This document shows positions 32,975 to 41,420 of a stretch of DNA of 64,000 nucleotides, piece after piece. A program made the translations under genes and the position numbers. The notes beneath the pieces were generated by a model. The model did no database searches. It was not told the DNA's origin and saw only the letters and a list, made by a program, of their open reading frames with translations. The stretch's first letter is position 1, and each line of letters starts with the position of its first letter. The stretch comes from JANMDS01 sp031430575 (GTDB taxonomy: Bacteria > Pseudomonadota > Gammaproteobacteria > Burkholderiales > Casimicrobiaceae): NCBI GenBank assembly GCA_031430575.1, contig JANPBT010000037.1:1-64000 (forward strand), given 5' to 3'.

Positions 32975-34123
32975 TTAGGCCAACACGTTACGCGAGATAA
33001 TCATTCGCTGAATCTCTGAGCTACCTTCGTAGATGCGCATAATGCGTGCGTCGCGGGCGTACCGCTCTAGCGGCAAATCGCGAGTGAAGCCGTAGCCGCC
33101 ATGCAGTTGCAAAGCGGTGTCGGTCACATACGCTGCCATCTCTGAAGCATAGAGCTTGGCCATCGAAACTTCGAGACTATATTTCCCGCCTGAGTGCTCG
33201 ACTTGCGCGCGCTTCGCTGCGGCTTGCAGCGTGAGCGCCCAAGCGGCTTCGAGCCGCATTTTCATATCGGCGATTGCAAATTGAATGCCTTGTTTGTGCG
33301 CAAGCGGCTCACCGCCGACAATCCGCGTTTTGACGTATGCAATAGCGCAATCAAGCGCGGCCTCTGCAATGCCGATGCAGTTGGATGCAACGTCGAGCCG
33401 GCTATTGTCTAGCACCCGCATGGCAGTGATAAAGCCTGAGCCTTCCGCGCCCAAAAGTTGCGCCGCAGGTATGTAGCAATCGAGCGTGAGCCCGTGCGCG
33501 TGACCCGCGCGAATGCCCATCGTGCGCTCGGGCGGGCTGATAGAAAGCCCAGGCGTGTTGCGTGGCACGATGAAAGCGCTAATGCCTTTTACGCCGCGCG
33601 CCTCCAGGTCAGTTTTGGCATAGACGACAATCCACGCTGCCTCTGCCGCATTCGAAATAAATTGCTTACTCCCGATGAGCCGATAGCCATCCCCCTCGCG
33701 TGTGGCGCGGGTGCGCAAGTCGGCGGGGTTTGATCCGCCGTTGGGCTCGGTAAGCGCGAAGGCAGCGAGATCGGTTTTGCATGCGCCAGGAAGGTAAGCT
33801 TCTTTCTGCGCGTCGCTGCCGCCGATGAGCACCGCGTCCGTTCCCAAATAATGCGCGCCGAGCATTGAGCAGGTTGCCGCACAGGCGCGACCGATCGCCA
33901 CGTTGGCTAGCACGATACTGGCTGGGCAGGCGTTCGTGCCGCCATAGGCTTCGGGCAAGTTGAGGCCCATGAGCCCCATTTGCGCGAGTTGGGGTAAATG
34001 GCAGCTGGCCGACTGCGCGGTTTCGTCCAACATTGCCGCGCGTGGGGCAAGCTCAGCTTGCGAGAAATCAGTGAGCGCGTCGTAGAGCGCTTGATCTTCG
34101 GTATTAATTCCTTGGCGCATCAT
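32975..34123 (-). CDS. Acyl-CoA dehydrogenase
   Basis: 382-residue FAD enzyme; FALTEPNGGSNPADL and QFISNAAEAAWIVV are FAD segments, and the C-terminal catalytic Glu is in IMRIYEGSSEIQRM. GGYGFTRDLPLERYARD is also seen. Co-transcribed with the CoA-transferase upstream (4-base overlap), suggesting activation of an organic acid to its CoA ester followed by oxidation. One reverse repeat word (33458-33470, one mismatch) encodes IPAAQLLG, the same loop as in the acyl-CoA dehydrogenase at 14579: the word has arisen in two paralogues at the equivalent site. Confidence 0.92.
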   Translation of the reverse strand: MMRQGINTEDQALYDALTDFSQAELAPRAAMLDETAQSASCHLPQLAQMGLMGLNLPEAYGGTNACPASIVLANVAIGRACAATCSMLGAHYLGTDAVLIGGSDAQKEAYLPGACKTDLAAFALTEPNGGSNPADLRTRATREGDGYRLIGSKQFISNAAEAAWIVVYAKTDLEARGVKGISAFIVPRNTPGLSISPPERTMGIRAGHAHGLTLDCYIPAAQLLGAEGSGFITAMRVLDNSRLDVASNCIGIAEAALDCAIAYVKTRIVGGEPLAHKQGIQFAIADMKMRLEAAWALTLQAAAKRAQVEHSGGKYSLEVSMAKLYASEMAAYVTDTALQLHGGYGFTRDLPLERYARDARIMRIYEGSSEIQRMIISRNVLA

Positions 34124-35307
34124 TTCAAAACTCCGATCTGGTGTAGCTCATCGATCTTTTCTTTCGCAATGCCTAACCATGCACCGAGCACGTCTGCGTT
34201 ATGTTCGCCAAGCCCCGGTGCGCCGCGAATAGGCGCAGCCTCATGTCCTGAAAATTTCGCGGGTTGTGAAGGTAATGTTAACCCCGGTACGCGGCCGCCC
34301 TGCACTGGGCGCAGCAGCGCACGCGCCTGCGCTTGTGGGCTTTGCAGCGCGGCCTCGATATTTGAAATCTGCGCCGCAGGAATGCCCGCTGCTTCCATGG
34401 CGTTCACCGCGGCAGCAACCGATTGCGCGCCAGACCAGCGCTCAATCTCCGCACGCAATGCTGCTTCGTTTGCCGCACGCAATGAATCATCGGCAAAACG
34501 CCCGTCCGTTTTCAAATGCGAGAGCTGCATCGCATCGAGCATGGCATGAAAAATCTTATCGTTCAATACCGCAAGCACAAAAAAACCATCACGCGCTTTA
34601 AAAACGCCGAACGGCGCGGAAAGCGGATGTCGATTGCCCACCCGACGCGGCGCGAAACCCGTAAACAAAAACCGCGCGACGGAGGTGACCAGAAATGAAA
34701 GCGTTGCGTCGTACATCGCCACGTCCACATGCTGGCCTTGGCCCTCGCGCTCGCGCTGAAAAAGCGCCGCCAGCACGGCCCAGGAAGCAAACATGCCTGT
34801 CAACACGTCCGTTGCCGCTTCGCCCACCATCGTCGGTGCGCCATCGGGCTCGCCGGTGTTTTCCATGAGACCGCAGAGCGCTTGCATCACGATGTCGTAA
34901 GCTGGGCGATGCGAGGCCGGGCCCGTTTGCCCAAAGCCAGAAATGCTCACATACACCAAGCGCGGATAAAGGGCAGAGAGCGTCGCGTAATCAATACCGA
35001 GCTTGGCGGCAACGCCTGGGCGAAAGTTTTCAACCACTACATCGCACTGCCCCGCAAGGTCTTGCGCGAGAGCGCGCGCAGCCGATTGCGTAAGATCGAG
35101 TGCCACGCTTTTTTTATTTCGATTGACTACTGAAAAAAGGGCGCTCTCACCATTTTTGAATGGCCCAATATGCCGATAATCATCGCCCTGCGGCGGCTCT
35201 ATTTTCACCACCTCTGCGCCCAAATCAGCCAGCATCGCTGTACAAAAAGGCCCGGAGAGTACGCGCGTAAAGTCGAGAATGCGAATGCCGTGCAGAGGTG
35301 GATTCAT
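34120..35307 (-). CDS. CaiB/BaiF family CoA-transferase
   Basis: Class III CoA-transferase of 395 residues. The first strand-turn reads ILDFTRVLSGPFCTAMLADLGAEVVKIE; the catalytic Asp is Asp138 in RPAYDIVMQA; NRNKKSVALDL and GFGQTGP are further family segments. It moves CoA between organic acids; acceptor unknown. The unit with the acyl-CoA dehydrogenase behind it resembles glutarate- or branched-acid pathways, but no glutaryl-specific features are seen. A repeat word (34369-34381, one mismatch) encodes IPAAQIS. Confidence 0.92.
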   Translation of the reverse strand: MNPPLHGIRILDFTRVLSGPFCTAMLADLGAEVVKIEPPQGDDYRHIGPFKNGESALFSVVNRNKKSVALDLTQSAARALAQDLAGQCDVVVENFRPGVAAKLGIDYATLSALYPRLVYVSISGFGQTGPASHRPAYDIVMQALCGLMENTGEPDGAPTMVGEAATDVLTGMFASWAVLAALFQREREGQGQHVDVAMYDATLSFLVTSVARFLFTGFAPRRVGNRHPLSAPFGVFKARDGFFVLAVLNDKIFHAMLDAMQLSHLKTDGRFADDSLRAANEAALRAEIERWSGAQSVAAAVNAMEAAGIPAAQISNIEAALQSPQAQARALLRPVQGGRVPGLTLPSQPAKFSGHEAAPIRGAPGLGEHNADVLGAWLGIAKEKIDELHQIGVLK

Positions 35308-35354
35308 GATGCGATTTCACCATACCGGTTGCTGCACGCGTTGCCGCGTTTCAT

Positions 35355-35367
35355 ACCTGCGGCGCAG
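35355..35367 (+). repeat. Repeat word, forward copy, intergenic
   Basis: CAT-ACCTGCGGCGCAG-ATTT in the 150-base divergent gap between the CoA-transferase and Bug genes. The next copy to the right is 6.5 kb away, the largest gap in the window. Confidence 0.9.
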
Positions 35368-35457
35368 ATTTGGGGTTGTGCGGATGAAATTTGCCCAGCG
35401 CGCATGCGCGTAATCGTATAAATTGACTGTTTGCCTTTAAAGACACAAAGGATTTCC

Positions 35458-36444
35458 ATGACATCAGCTTTCCGCCGCCGCGCGATCATTCAGCTCGCAA
35501 GCCTCGCTGCCCTCGTTGCGTTGCCCACGCTCTCATACGCCCAAGCATTTCCTAACAAAGCGATTACGATGATCGCGCCGTATCCTGCGGGCGGTGGGGT
35601 GGATGCGGTGGCGCGCATGATCGCTGAGCGTTTGGCCGCGCGCATTGGTCAGCCGATTACGGTGGACAACAAGCCCGGCGCGGGCGCAACCTTGGGCGCA
35701 GCTGCACTCGCGCGCGCGGCGAACGATGGCTACACACTCATGCTCGGCAGTATCGTCGATTACGCGATTGCGCCGCATGTTCACAAAGCGTTGCCCTTTG
35801 ACATGGCACGCGATTTGCTCCCGATTGTGGAAGTAGGCTTTGGCACCGTAGCGCTCATTGTGAACGCAGAAGTCCCCGCACGAGATGTGAAAGCGTTGGT
35901 CGCGCTGGCGAAAGCCACGCCCGGCGCGATGAGTTATGGCTCATCTGGTTTAGGTGGTTTGCAGCATTTGAACGGCGAAATGTTTAAGCAAATGGCAGGC
36001 GTTGATATCGTTCATGTGCCTTACAAAGGCAGCGCGCAATTAATGCCCGATTTGCTCGCTGGACGGATCCCGATGTCGATTGATAGCATCCCGGCGCATC
36101 TGCCCAATATTCGCTCTGGCAAAACCCGCGCGCTGGCGGTTGCCAGCCGCAGCCGTTCCGCAACCTTGCCCGACGTGCCCACGATGGCAGAGGCGGGCTT
36201 CGGCGATTACGAAACTGCAACCAATTACACGCTCTTTGCCCCAGCGCGCACACCCCCAGAAATCGTAGCGATGCTCAATCGAGAAACCAATGCGGTATTA
36301 AAAATGCCCGAAGTGATTGAGAAACTAGCCGCAATTGGTATCGTGGTCACGGGCGGATCGACGGAGCAAGTGCAAGCGCGCGTGCCCGCTGAAATGAAAA
36401 AATGGACAGAAGTGATTCGTAAAGGTAACTTGCAACTTAACTAA
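35458..36444 (+). CDS. Bug-family periplasmic binding protein
   Basis: 328 residues with a probable Tat- or Sec-type signal (RRRAIIQLASLAALVALPTLSYAQA). Family segments ITMIAPYPAGGGVDAVARM, VDNKPGAGATLGAAALA, MSYGSSGLGGLQHLNGEMF and VPYKGSAQLMPDLLAGRI. ATG at 35458 begins a signal peptide and follows AAAGGA; an upstream in-frame ATG at 35431 is less likely. Its substrate may be the acid handled by the divergent CoA-transferase/dehydrogenase pair; this is inference from position. Confidence 0.9.
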   Translation: MTSAFRRRAIIQLASLAALVALPTLSYAQAFPNKAITMIAPYPAGGGVDAVARMIAERLAARIGQPITVDNKPGAGATLGAAALARAANDGYTLMLGSIVDYAIAPHVHKALPFDMARDLLPIVEVGFGTVALIVNAEVPARDVKALVALAKATPGAMSYGSSGLGGLQHLNGEMFKQMAGVDIVHVPYKGSAQLMPDLLAGRIPMSIDSIPAHLPNIRSGKTRALAVASRSRSATLPDVPTMAEAGFGDYETATNYTLFAPARTPPEIVAMLNRETNAVLKMPEVIEKLAAIGIVVTGGSTEQVQARVPAEMKKWTEVIRKGNLQLN

Positions 36445-36456
36445 GGCCGCGAAAAC

Positions 36457-36492
36457 AAAAAAGGCAGGTGCACCATGCGCCTGCCTTTTTTT
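36457..36492. terminator. Rho-independent terminator (bidirectional)
   Basis: AAAAAAGGCAGGTGC / GCGCCTGCCTTTTTT, a 15-bp stem (one G-T pair) with a short ACCAT loop and T tract. It lies between the Bug gene and the convergent metallo-beta-lactamase-fold gene. Confidence 0.93.
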
Positions 36493-36508
36493 AAGTTGTG
36501 TTGATTTA

Positions 36509-37477
36509 CTAAAACAACTGCCACGGCAGTGGTTCATACGTAAATGCGCCTTCTTTTTCACGCAACCGCCCGATCCCGGGAAACGGCAAATGCACCGCGG
36601 CGACGAGAATATTCTCGCGCGCAGCCATTTTAAATAGCGCAAGCCGTTTGGCGCGCGCTTCATCCCGGCTGTAGTCAAAACTAACGGTGATTTCAGGGCG
36701 CGGAAACTGCACCGGCGCAACGTGTAGCGTATCGCCCAGCAACAAAAGCTTTGCGCTGCCAGATGTCACCATGTAGCAGCTATGCCCCGGCGTGTGGCCG
36801 GTTGCGTCTACCGAACGAATGCCCGGCGTGAGCTCGCTTCCAATATCGAAAGGCTGCAATTTATCGCCGTAAGCGGTCATCGCCCGCTTCGCTGCTGCAA
36901 AGCGCCATTTTTGATCGGCAGGCGCCGCCGCTTCCACCGTTGGGCTGCCCCAATATTCGATTTCAGGTTTTGAGATGCGCAAAATCGCGTTCGGAAATAA
37001 CTTCGCGCCCTCGGGGGTCACAGCGCCATGCAGGTGATCGCCGTGCGCATGCGTGATGTACACCTCGTCGATCATGCCAGGATCAATACCCAATTGCGCA
37101 AGCCCTTGCGGCATCCGCCCCGCTGTAGGCCCGAGCATTTTCGCGCCGCCACAATCAACCAAAACCAACTTCTCGCCAGTGTTGACCATAAACGCATTCA
37201 CTGCGGTGCGAATCGGCGAGCCCCATAATTGCGCTGCCTCAAGATGGCTTTTAATCACATCGGGCTCGCCTAACAAAATTGCGGGATTTAGATCAATAAA
37301 TCCATCGAGCAGCGTTGTGATTTCAAACGTACCCAATTTCATGCGATGCGTGCTCACCGCAGTTCCGCCGCCTAGCGGCGCTTTTGCGAGGGCAGAATTT
37401 AGAGCGCCAAATGCTGCGGAGGTTGCAGCCGCTAAAGCGCTGGCTTGCGTGAGAAAACGACGACGGGTGTTTGACAC
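36509..37477 (-). CDS. Exported metallo-beta-lactamase-fold hydrolase
   Basis: 322 residues from a GTG start. The N-terminus NTRRRFLTQASALAAATSAA is a Tat signal (twin Arg), so the folded metalloenzyme goes to the periplasm. Zinc motif THAHGDHLHG, GHTPGHSCYMV and VHLPFPGIG complete the family. AGGAG about 9 bases ahead supports GTG at 37477; an ATG 24 codons further upstream is possible. Such exported enzymes include quorum-quenching lactonases and esterases, but the substrate is open. No repeat word. It faces the Bug gene across a terminator. Confidence 0.87.
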   Translation of the reverse strand: MSNTRRRFLTQASALAAATSAAFGALNSALAKAPLGGGTAVSTHRMKLGTFEITTLLDGFIDLNPAILLGEPDVIKSHLEAAQLWGSPIRTAVNAFMVNTGEKLVLVDCGGAKMLGPTAGRMPQGLAQLGIDPGMIDEVYITHAHGDHLHGAVTPEGAKLFPNAILRISKPEIEYWGSPTVEAAAPADQKWRFAAAKRAMTAYGDKLQPFDIGSELTPGIRSVDATGHTPGHSCYMVTSGSAKLLLLGDTLHVAPVQFPRPEITVSFDYSRDEARAKRLALFKMAARENILVAAVHLPFPGIGRLREKEGAFTYEPLPWQLF

Positions 37478-37862
37478 AGCATGAACTCCTAAAGATCGAA
37501 CGCAGCGCATGGGATGCAGCATCTGCCGGATTATTGTACGCTCGAGTTTTTTTTGGAAATTGAGCATTTGATTTCGGTTGCGCGAGTCCGTCCTGCAAAG
37601 CCAAAGGTGGTTTTCGCCAGCGCGGTGTTTGTAGGCATAGCAATGGTCAAAAGTGGCTCGACGGCTCGTTGCAAGTGGCAAAGCCGCAATCAAACTTAAC
37701 CCATAAAAGTACAGAGTAAAAGGGTTGGAGCGCTGCTCAAAAAACGGCAGTAGGGCGCAGTCTTAATCCTTCTACTTTTAGCTGATGACGCGCCTTTGAC
37801 AAACCGGATCGTTAGGGCTGAATTCCCGAGCGCGCAAGCCCTTTCGTGGCGCGTGGATTTTT
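37478..37862. other. 385-base intergenic region without recognisable gene
   Basis: Upstream of the metallo-beta-lactamase-fold gene. No repeat word, strong hairpin or coding sequence with family resemblance is seen. A minus-strand reading frame of 89 codons (37965-37696) crosses it but overlaps the next gene and lacks a ribosome binding site and family match. Confidence 0.4.
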
Positions 37863-39035
37863 TTAACCAGGGAGCTTTAGTGTTCGAGAGTTGAACGGAG
37901 TTTGATTGTAGAAAGTAGGATCGAGCCCGGACGGCGGGCTGCGGCGAGTGATTGCGTTTGTCCAATCTCCTGAATTAATAGCATTGACGATTGCTGGGAC
38001 GAGCCGCTGATACTGCTCCCATTGCGATGCGGATACACGAGTTGCTAACAAAAATTCCTCATATGACTGGTAGGCACATTGACCGGTCTCCACGCAATGC
38101 CCCATAACCTCGCGATTTGCTGACCCGCACTCGGTACCAAATTGACAGGCAACCAATGCCCAGAACGTCTGAAAATTGTCCGCATCTAATTTTTCACCCT
38201 GCGAGCCGAAAACGAAGTCAACGTTGGCAAATGTCTCTGAAAATAGCGTGCCATGGGTAAGTATAAAAATGGGGTCGCGACTGTTTAGCCCGGCCAACAA
38301 AGCTTGCGTTTCTGCTTCCGTAGGACCTTTATAAATCAACACTGGTTTTCCGTCTTTTCGATTAATTTGCTGCGCGACATTTTCAGAACTACGAAGGTTG
38401 TAGTCGATCATTGCCGCACGCGCGCGCGCATCGCCCAGCTTTTCCGCAGTCTGCCACTGGTCGCGAATGCCTTTTTCTGAATAATCTGCTGAACTGATTC
38501 CCGCACAACGGTCTTGGCGCGATATTTTTTCAGCAACTTCAAAGGCTTTGTGTCTCGTATCCGCGTCCGGTGATGTGGCGTTGATATACGGAAGATGCCA
38601 CACACCCTTTCTAGTAATCGCGGCACATGTCAGAAGAATTTGCGCGCGGGCTGTTGCCCGCTCGCCTTCCGAAAGCGTCGGGTCGTTTGCGATTGCAGCA
38701 AGCGCTTCTGCGTAACTATGAAATCTTTTCCCGTAGCGTATCGTCGCTAGCGGTCCACTTGATACGGGTAGTGCGCTACCCGTATTCGCTAGCGTCGGCG
38801 GTCGCTGGCTATTGCCCGACTTTGCCGACGCGCCTTGCAAGCTAGTCTTGATTGCATCGGTAGGGCCAATCTGACCCGTGATGTCATTTCGTGGTGATAC
38901 CTGACTGCCGACATCAATACCGGCAACGTTCGATTGAAAGAGAATTTTCTTAAAAATTGCGAAACCGATAAAGGCGCAAACAGCAACCAAAATAATTGTT
39001 ACGTAGAGTTTCTTCTGGCCGTATAAACTTTTCAT
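37863..39035 (-). CDS. Membrane-anchored protein of unknown function
   Basis: 390 residues: an N-terminal membrane anchor (VTIILVAVCAFIGFAIFKK, about residues 12-30), a low-complexity Ser/Thr/Gln linker to about residue 95, then a mostly helical domain with several Cys (ILLTCAAI, QDRCAGI, CQFGTECGS, HCVETGQCAY). The Cys pattern and topology imply a periplasmic domain with disulfides. I recognise no family. It is a single gene with AT-rich composition and lies in the longest stretch of the window without a repeat word, so it may be acquired. Confidence 0.65.
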   Translation of the reverse strand: MKSLYGQKKLYVTIILVAVCAFIGFAIFKKILFQSNVAGIDVGSQVSPRNDITGQIGPTDAIKTSLQGASAKSGNSQRPPTLANTGSALPVSSGPLATIRYGKRFHSYAEALAAIANDPTLSEGERATARAQILLTCAAITRKGVWHLPYINATSPDADTRHKAFEVAEKISRQDRCAGISSADYSEKGIRDQWQTAEKLGDARARAAMIDYNLRSSENVAQQINRKDGKPVLIYKGPTEAETQALLAGLNSRDPIFILTHGTLFSETFANVDFVFGSQGEKLDADNFQTFWALVACQFGTECGSANREVMGHCVETGQCAYQSYEEFLLATRVSASQWEQYQRLVPAIVNAINSGDWTNAITRRSPPSGLDPTFYNQTPFNSRTLKLPG

Positions 39036-39124
39036 ATATCAAATTCTCTTTACGCGTGAATTGTTATGCGGTGCTGTTAGCTTGTGATGCTAGTCAACAG
39101 CACTTTTTTGTTGATTACCAACGA

Positions 39125-39385
39125 TTAGTTGCACTTCATGAGGGCGAAGCGCGTAAATGTGAAGCTAGAGTAGTTGCCGCTGCTGCAACCGAATCGCAGG
39201 TACTCTGTTCCGACTCTGCATTGACCATTTTCGGCTCTTTCAGACGACACGCCAATAATCACAGTTCTAAAAAAATCGTTTTGTCCAACGCATTCTTGAT
39301 CTGCGGCAATGGCGGCTTTTGTCATCAGCGCAAATAAGGGAGCGACCAGTGCTACAGCGATTAATTTTTTTGTGCTTTGATTCAT
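39125..39385 (-). CDS. Small secreted Cys-containing protein, unknown
   Basis: 86 residues with a signal peptide (STKKLIAVALVAPLFALMTKAAIAA), then a 60-residue mature part with four Cys (QECVGQ, GQCRVG, FGCSSG, LMKCN) spaced as two disulfides. CTGGAG lies 10 bases before the ATG at 39385. The open frame extends upstream through a (GA)11 tract and an ATG-like start, but the signal peptide fixes the true start. No family recognised. Confidence 0.6.
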   Translation of the reverse strand: MNQSTKKLIAVALVAPLFALMTKAAIAADQECVGQNDFFRTVIIGVSSERAENGQCRVGTEYLRFGCSSGNYSSFTFTRFALMKCN

Positions 39386-39781
39386 TTTTTGACACTCCAG
39401 AAAATACATGAGAGGGAATTTCCTTACAGCGGAGGCAGTCTCTCTCTCTCTCTCTCTCTCTTGACAAAAATTAGTAGGCATAATTAAACTTCGAAACGGT
39501 AGCGCTTTAGCATATGCGATTTGGCTTAAAGCCTGAGTTACTCAGAAGTTGCCGAGCGCGCGAGGAATCAAAGCTAGTCGCGTGCGTGTTTGGACAGCGT
39601 TGCAAAGGTCGTCGCGCATGCAGCTGTCTGCGCGGAGGCACTGCAATGGTTGGATCCGCGCTTTGCACCGCTGAGAAACAGTCCAGACAATATTCTGGAA
39701 GAATTGCGGAGAAAATCAATCACTTCTAAAAATATATTTCCTAAAAAAAAACATCTTTCGACCATCAAGAAAAATGCAAAC
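39386..39781. other. 396-base intergenic region with a dinucleotide tract
   Basis: Holds a (TC)11 tract 54 bases upstream of the small secreted protein and an AT-rich block before the acyl-CoA synthetase gene end. Short open frames on both strands around 39507-39826 have no family resemblance; I see no gene here. Confidence 0.4.
39439..39460. repeat. (TC)11 simple dinucleotide repeat
   Basis: Eleven TC units on the plus strand (GA units in the direction of the secreted-protein gene), 54 bases before its ATG. Long dinucleotide tracts in promoter or leader regions can vary in length and switch expression; not shown here. Confidence 0.85.
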
Positions 39782-41419
39782 TTACCCCGGCAACACATAA
39801 TTCTTAAACAATTCTCGCAGCTTTGATTTCTGCATTTTCCCCGTTGCGCCGAGGGGGATAGATTCTACGAATTGCACATCATCGGGTACTTGCCATTTCG
39901 CTAATTTACCCGCGTAATGAGCCAAAATTTCTTCACGGGTGACGGTGGTGTTGGGTTTTTTCACCACCACCAAAATCGGCCGCTCGTCCCACTTGGGGTG
40001 GGCGATGCCGATACAGGCGGCCATGGCCACGCCTGCATGCGCCATCGCAATATTTTCGACATCAATCGAGCTGATCCACTCGCCGCCAGATTTAATCACG
40101 TCTTTTGTGCGATCGGTAATGCGCATGAAGCCATCGGCATCGAGCGAGGCGACGTCGCCCGTGCCAAAGTAGCCCTCGCTATCGAGCACGTGCCCGCCGT
40201 CGCCTTTGAAATATTCGCGCATGATCCAAGGGCCACGCGCCATGACGTTACCAAAGGCTGCGCCGTCGTTGGGTAGCGTTACGCCCGCGTCGTCGCTAAT
40301 TTTGAGGTCAACGCCGAAGATCAATCGCCCTTGCGAAAGCAAAATCTGGCGCTTGGCGTTGATGTCGAGCGCTTGGTGCTTTTCTTTGAGCGTGCAATAC
40401 GTGCCAAGCGGGCTCATCTCAGTCATGCCCCAGGCGTGGTTGACGGTGACGCCGTAGATATCGCGAAATTTATCGAGCATGGCCGGTGGGCAGGCCGAGC
40501 CGCCGATCACCGTGCGCTTCATGGTGGAGAGTTTGAGGTTATTTGCATCTAAATGCGCAAGTAACATTTGCCACACGGTAGGCACGCCCGCGGAGAAGGT
40601 CACACGCTCTGATTCAAATAATTCGTAAATCGATTTACCATCTAAATGCGGGCCCGGCAAGATGAGCCGCGTGCCAGTAATGGCGCAGGTATAAGGCAAG
40701 CCCCAGGCGTTGACGTGAAACATCGGCACGACGGGCAGCACCGTATCTTGCGCGGAAATGTTCATCACATCTGGCATCGCGGAGGTAATCGCATGCAGCA
40801 CGGTGGAGCGGTGGCTGAAGAGCACGCCCTTGGGGTTGCCCGTCGTGCCGCTGGTGTAGCACAAGCTTGATGCGGCGTTTTCATCAAACGTGGGCCAGGT
40901 GTAGTGTTCGCTGGCCGCAGCAATCCAGGCTTCGTAGCTCACTAGATTGGTAAGCCCGGAGTCGGCGGGCAACTTATCGGCATCGCAAAGCGCGACGAAA
41001 TGCTTCACGCAGGGAATGAGCGCGGCTACTTTTTGCACTAGCGGCAGAAATGTCATATCAAAGCAAAGCACTTCGTCTTCAGCGTGATTGATGATCCACG
41101 CGAGTTGGTCAGGATGCAAGCGCGGATTTAATGTGTGTAACACCCGCCCCGAGCCGGAGACGCCGTAATACAACTCGAAATGCCGGTACCCGTTCCATGC
41201 CAGCGTGCCCACGCGTGCGGAGGGCGCGATTTTCCATGCATTGAGCGCGTTACCCACCCGCTTTGCACGCGCGCCGGCAGTGGCGTAATTTGTGCGGTGA
41301 ATATCGCCTTCGACCCGCTTCGATACGATTTCGGTATCGCCATGAAAGCGGGCTGCGAAATCAATAAGCGACGAGATCGAGAGCGCGTGCTGCTGCATTA
41401 AACCTTGCATCATCTTCAA
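39782..41419 (-). CDS. Long-chain fatty-acid/acyl-CoA synthetase (AMP-forming)
   Basis: 545-residue ANL-superfamily ligase. ATP/AMP motif SSLCYTSGTTGNPKGVLFSH, the YEWGMTE-like NHAWGMTEMSP, GYFGTGDVASLDADGFMRITDRTKDVIKSGGEWIS and the catalytic C-terminal Lys in PLGATGKMQKSKL. Medium/long chain substrate class. Starts at TTG (41419), 2 bases after the stop of the oxygenase gene: the AAGGAGGAG ribosome binding site lies inside that gene's last codons and is spaced 8 bases from TTG but 14 from the ATG at 41413, so TTG is favoured. Confidence 0.92.
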   Translation of the reverse strand: MKMMQGLMQQHALSISSLIDFAARFHGDTEIVSKRVEGDIHRTNYATAGARAKRVGNALNAWKIAPSARVGTLAWNGYRHFELYYGVSGSGRVLHTLNPRLHPDQLAWIINHAEDEVLCFDMTFLPLVQKVAALIPCVKHFVALCDADKLPADSGLTNLVSYEAWIAAASEHYTWPTFDENAASSLCYTSGTTGNPKGVLFSHRSTVLHAITSAMPDVMNISAQDTVLPVVPMFHVNAWGLPYTCAITGTRLILPGPHLDGKSIYELFESERVTFSAGVPTVWQMLLAHLDANNLKLSTMKRTVIGGSACPPAMLDKFRDIYGVTVNHAWGMTEMSPLGTYCTLKEKHQALDINAKRQILLSQGRLIFGVDLKISDDAGVTLPNDGAAFGNVMARGPWIMREYFKGDGGHVLDSEGYFGTGDVASLDADGFMRITDRTKDVIKSGGEWISSIDVENIAMAHAGVAMAACIGIAHPKWDERPILVVVKKPNTTVTREEILAHYAGKLAKWQVPDDVQFVESIPLGATGKMQKSKLRELFKNYVLPG

Positions 41420-41420
41420 T

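Noticed and set aside
37696..37965. 89-codon minus-strand reading frame
   Set aside because: Overlaps the end of the membrane-anchored protein gene, has no ribosome site and no family resemblance.
39507..39826. Short open frames on both strands in the 39.5-39.8 kb gap
   Set aside because: No ribosome site, no family resemblance, and overlap with the synthetase end; treated as intergenic.
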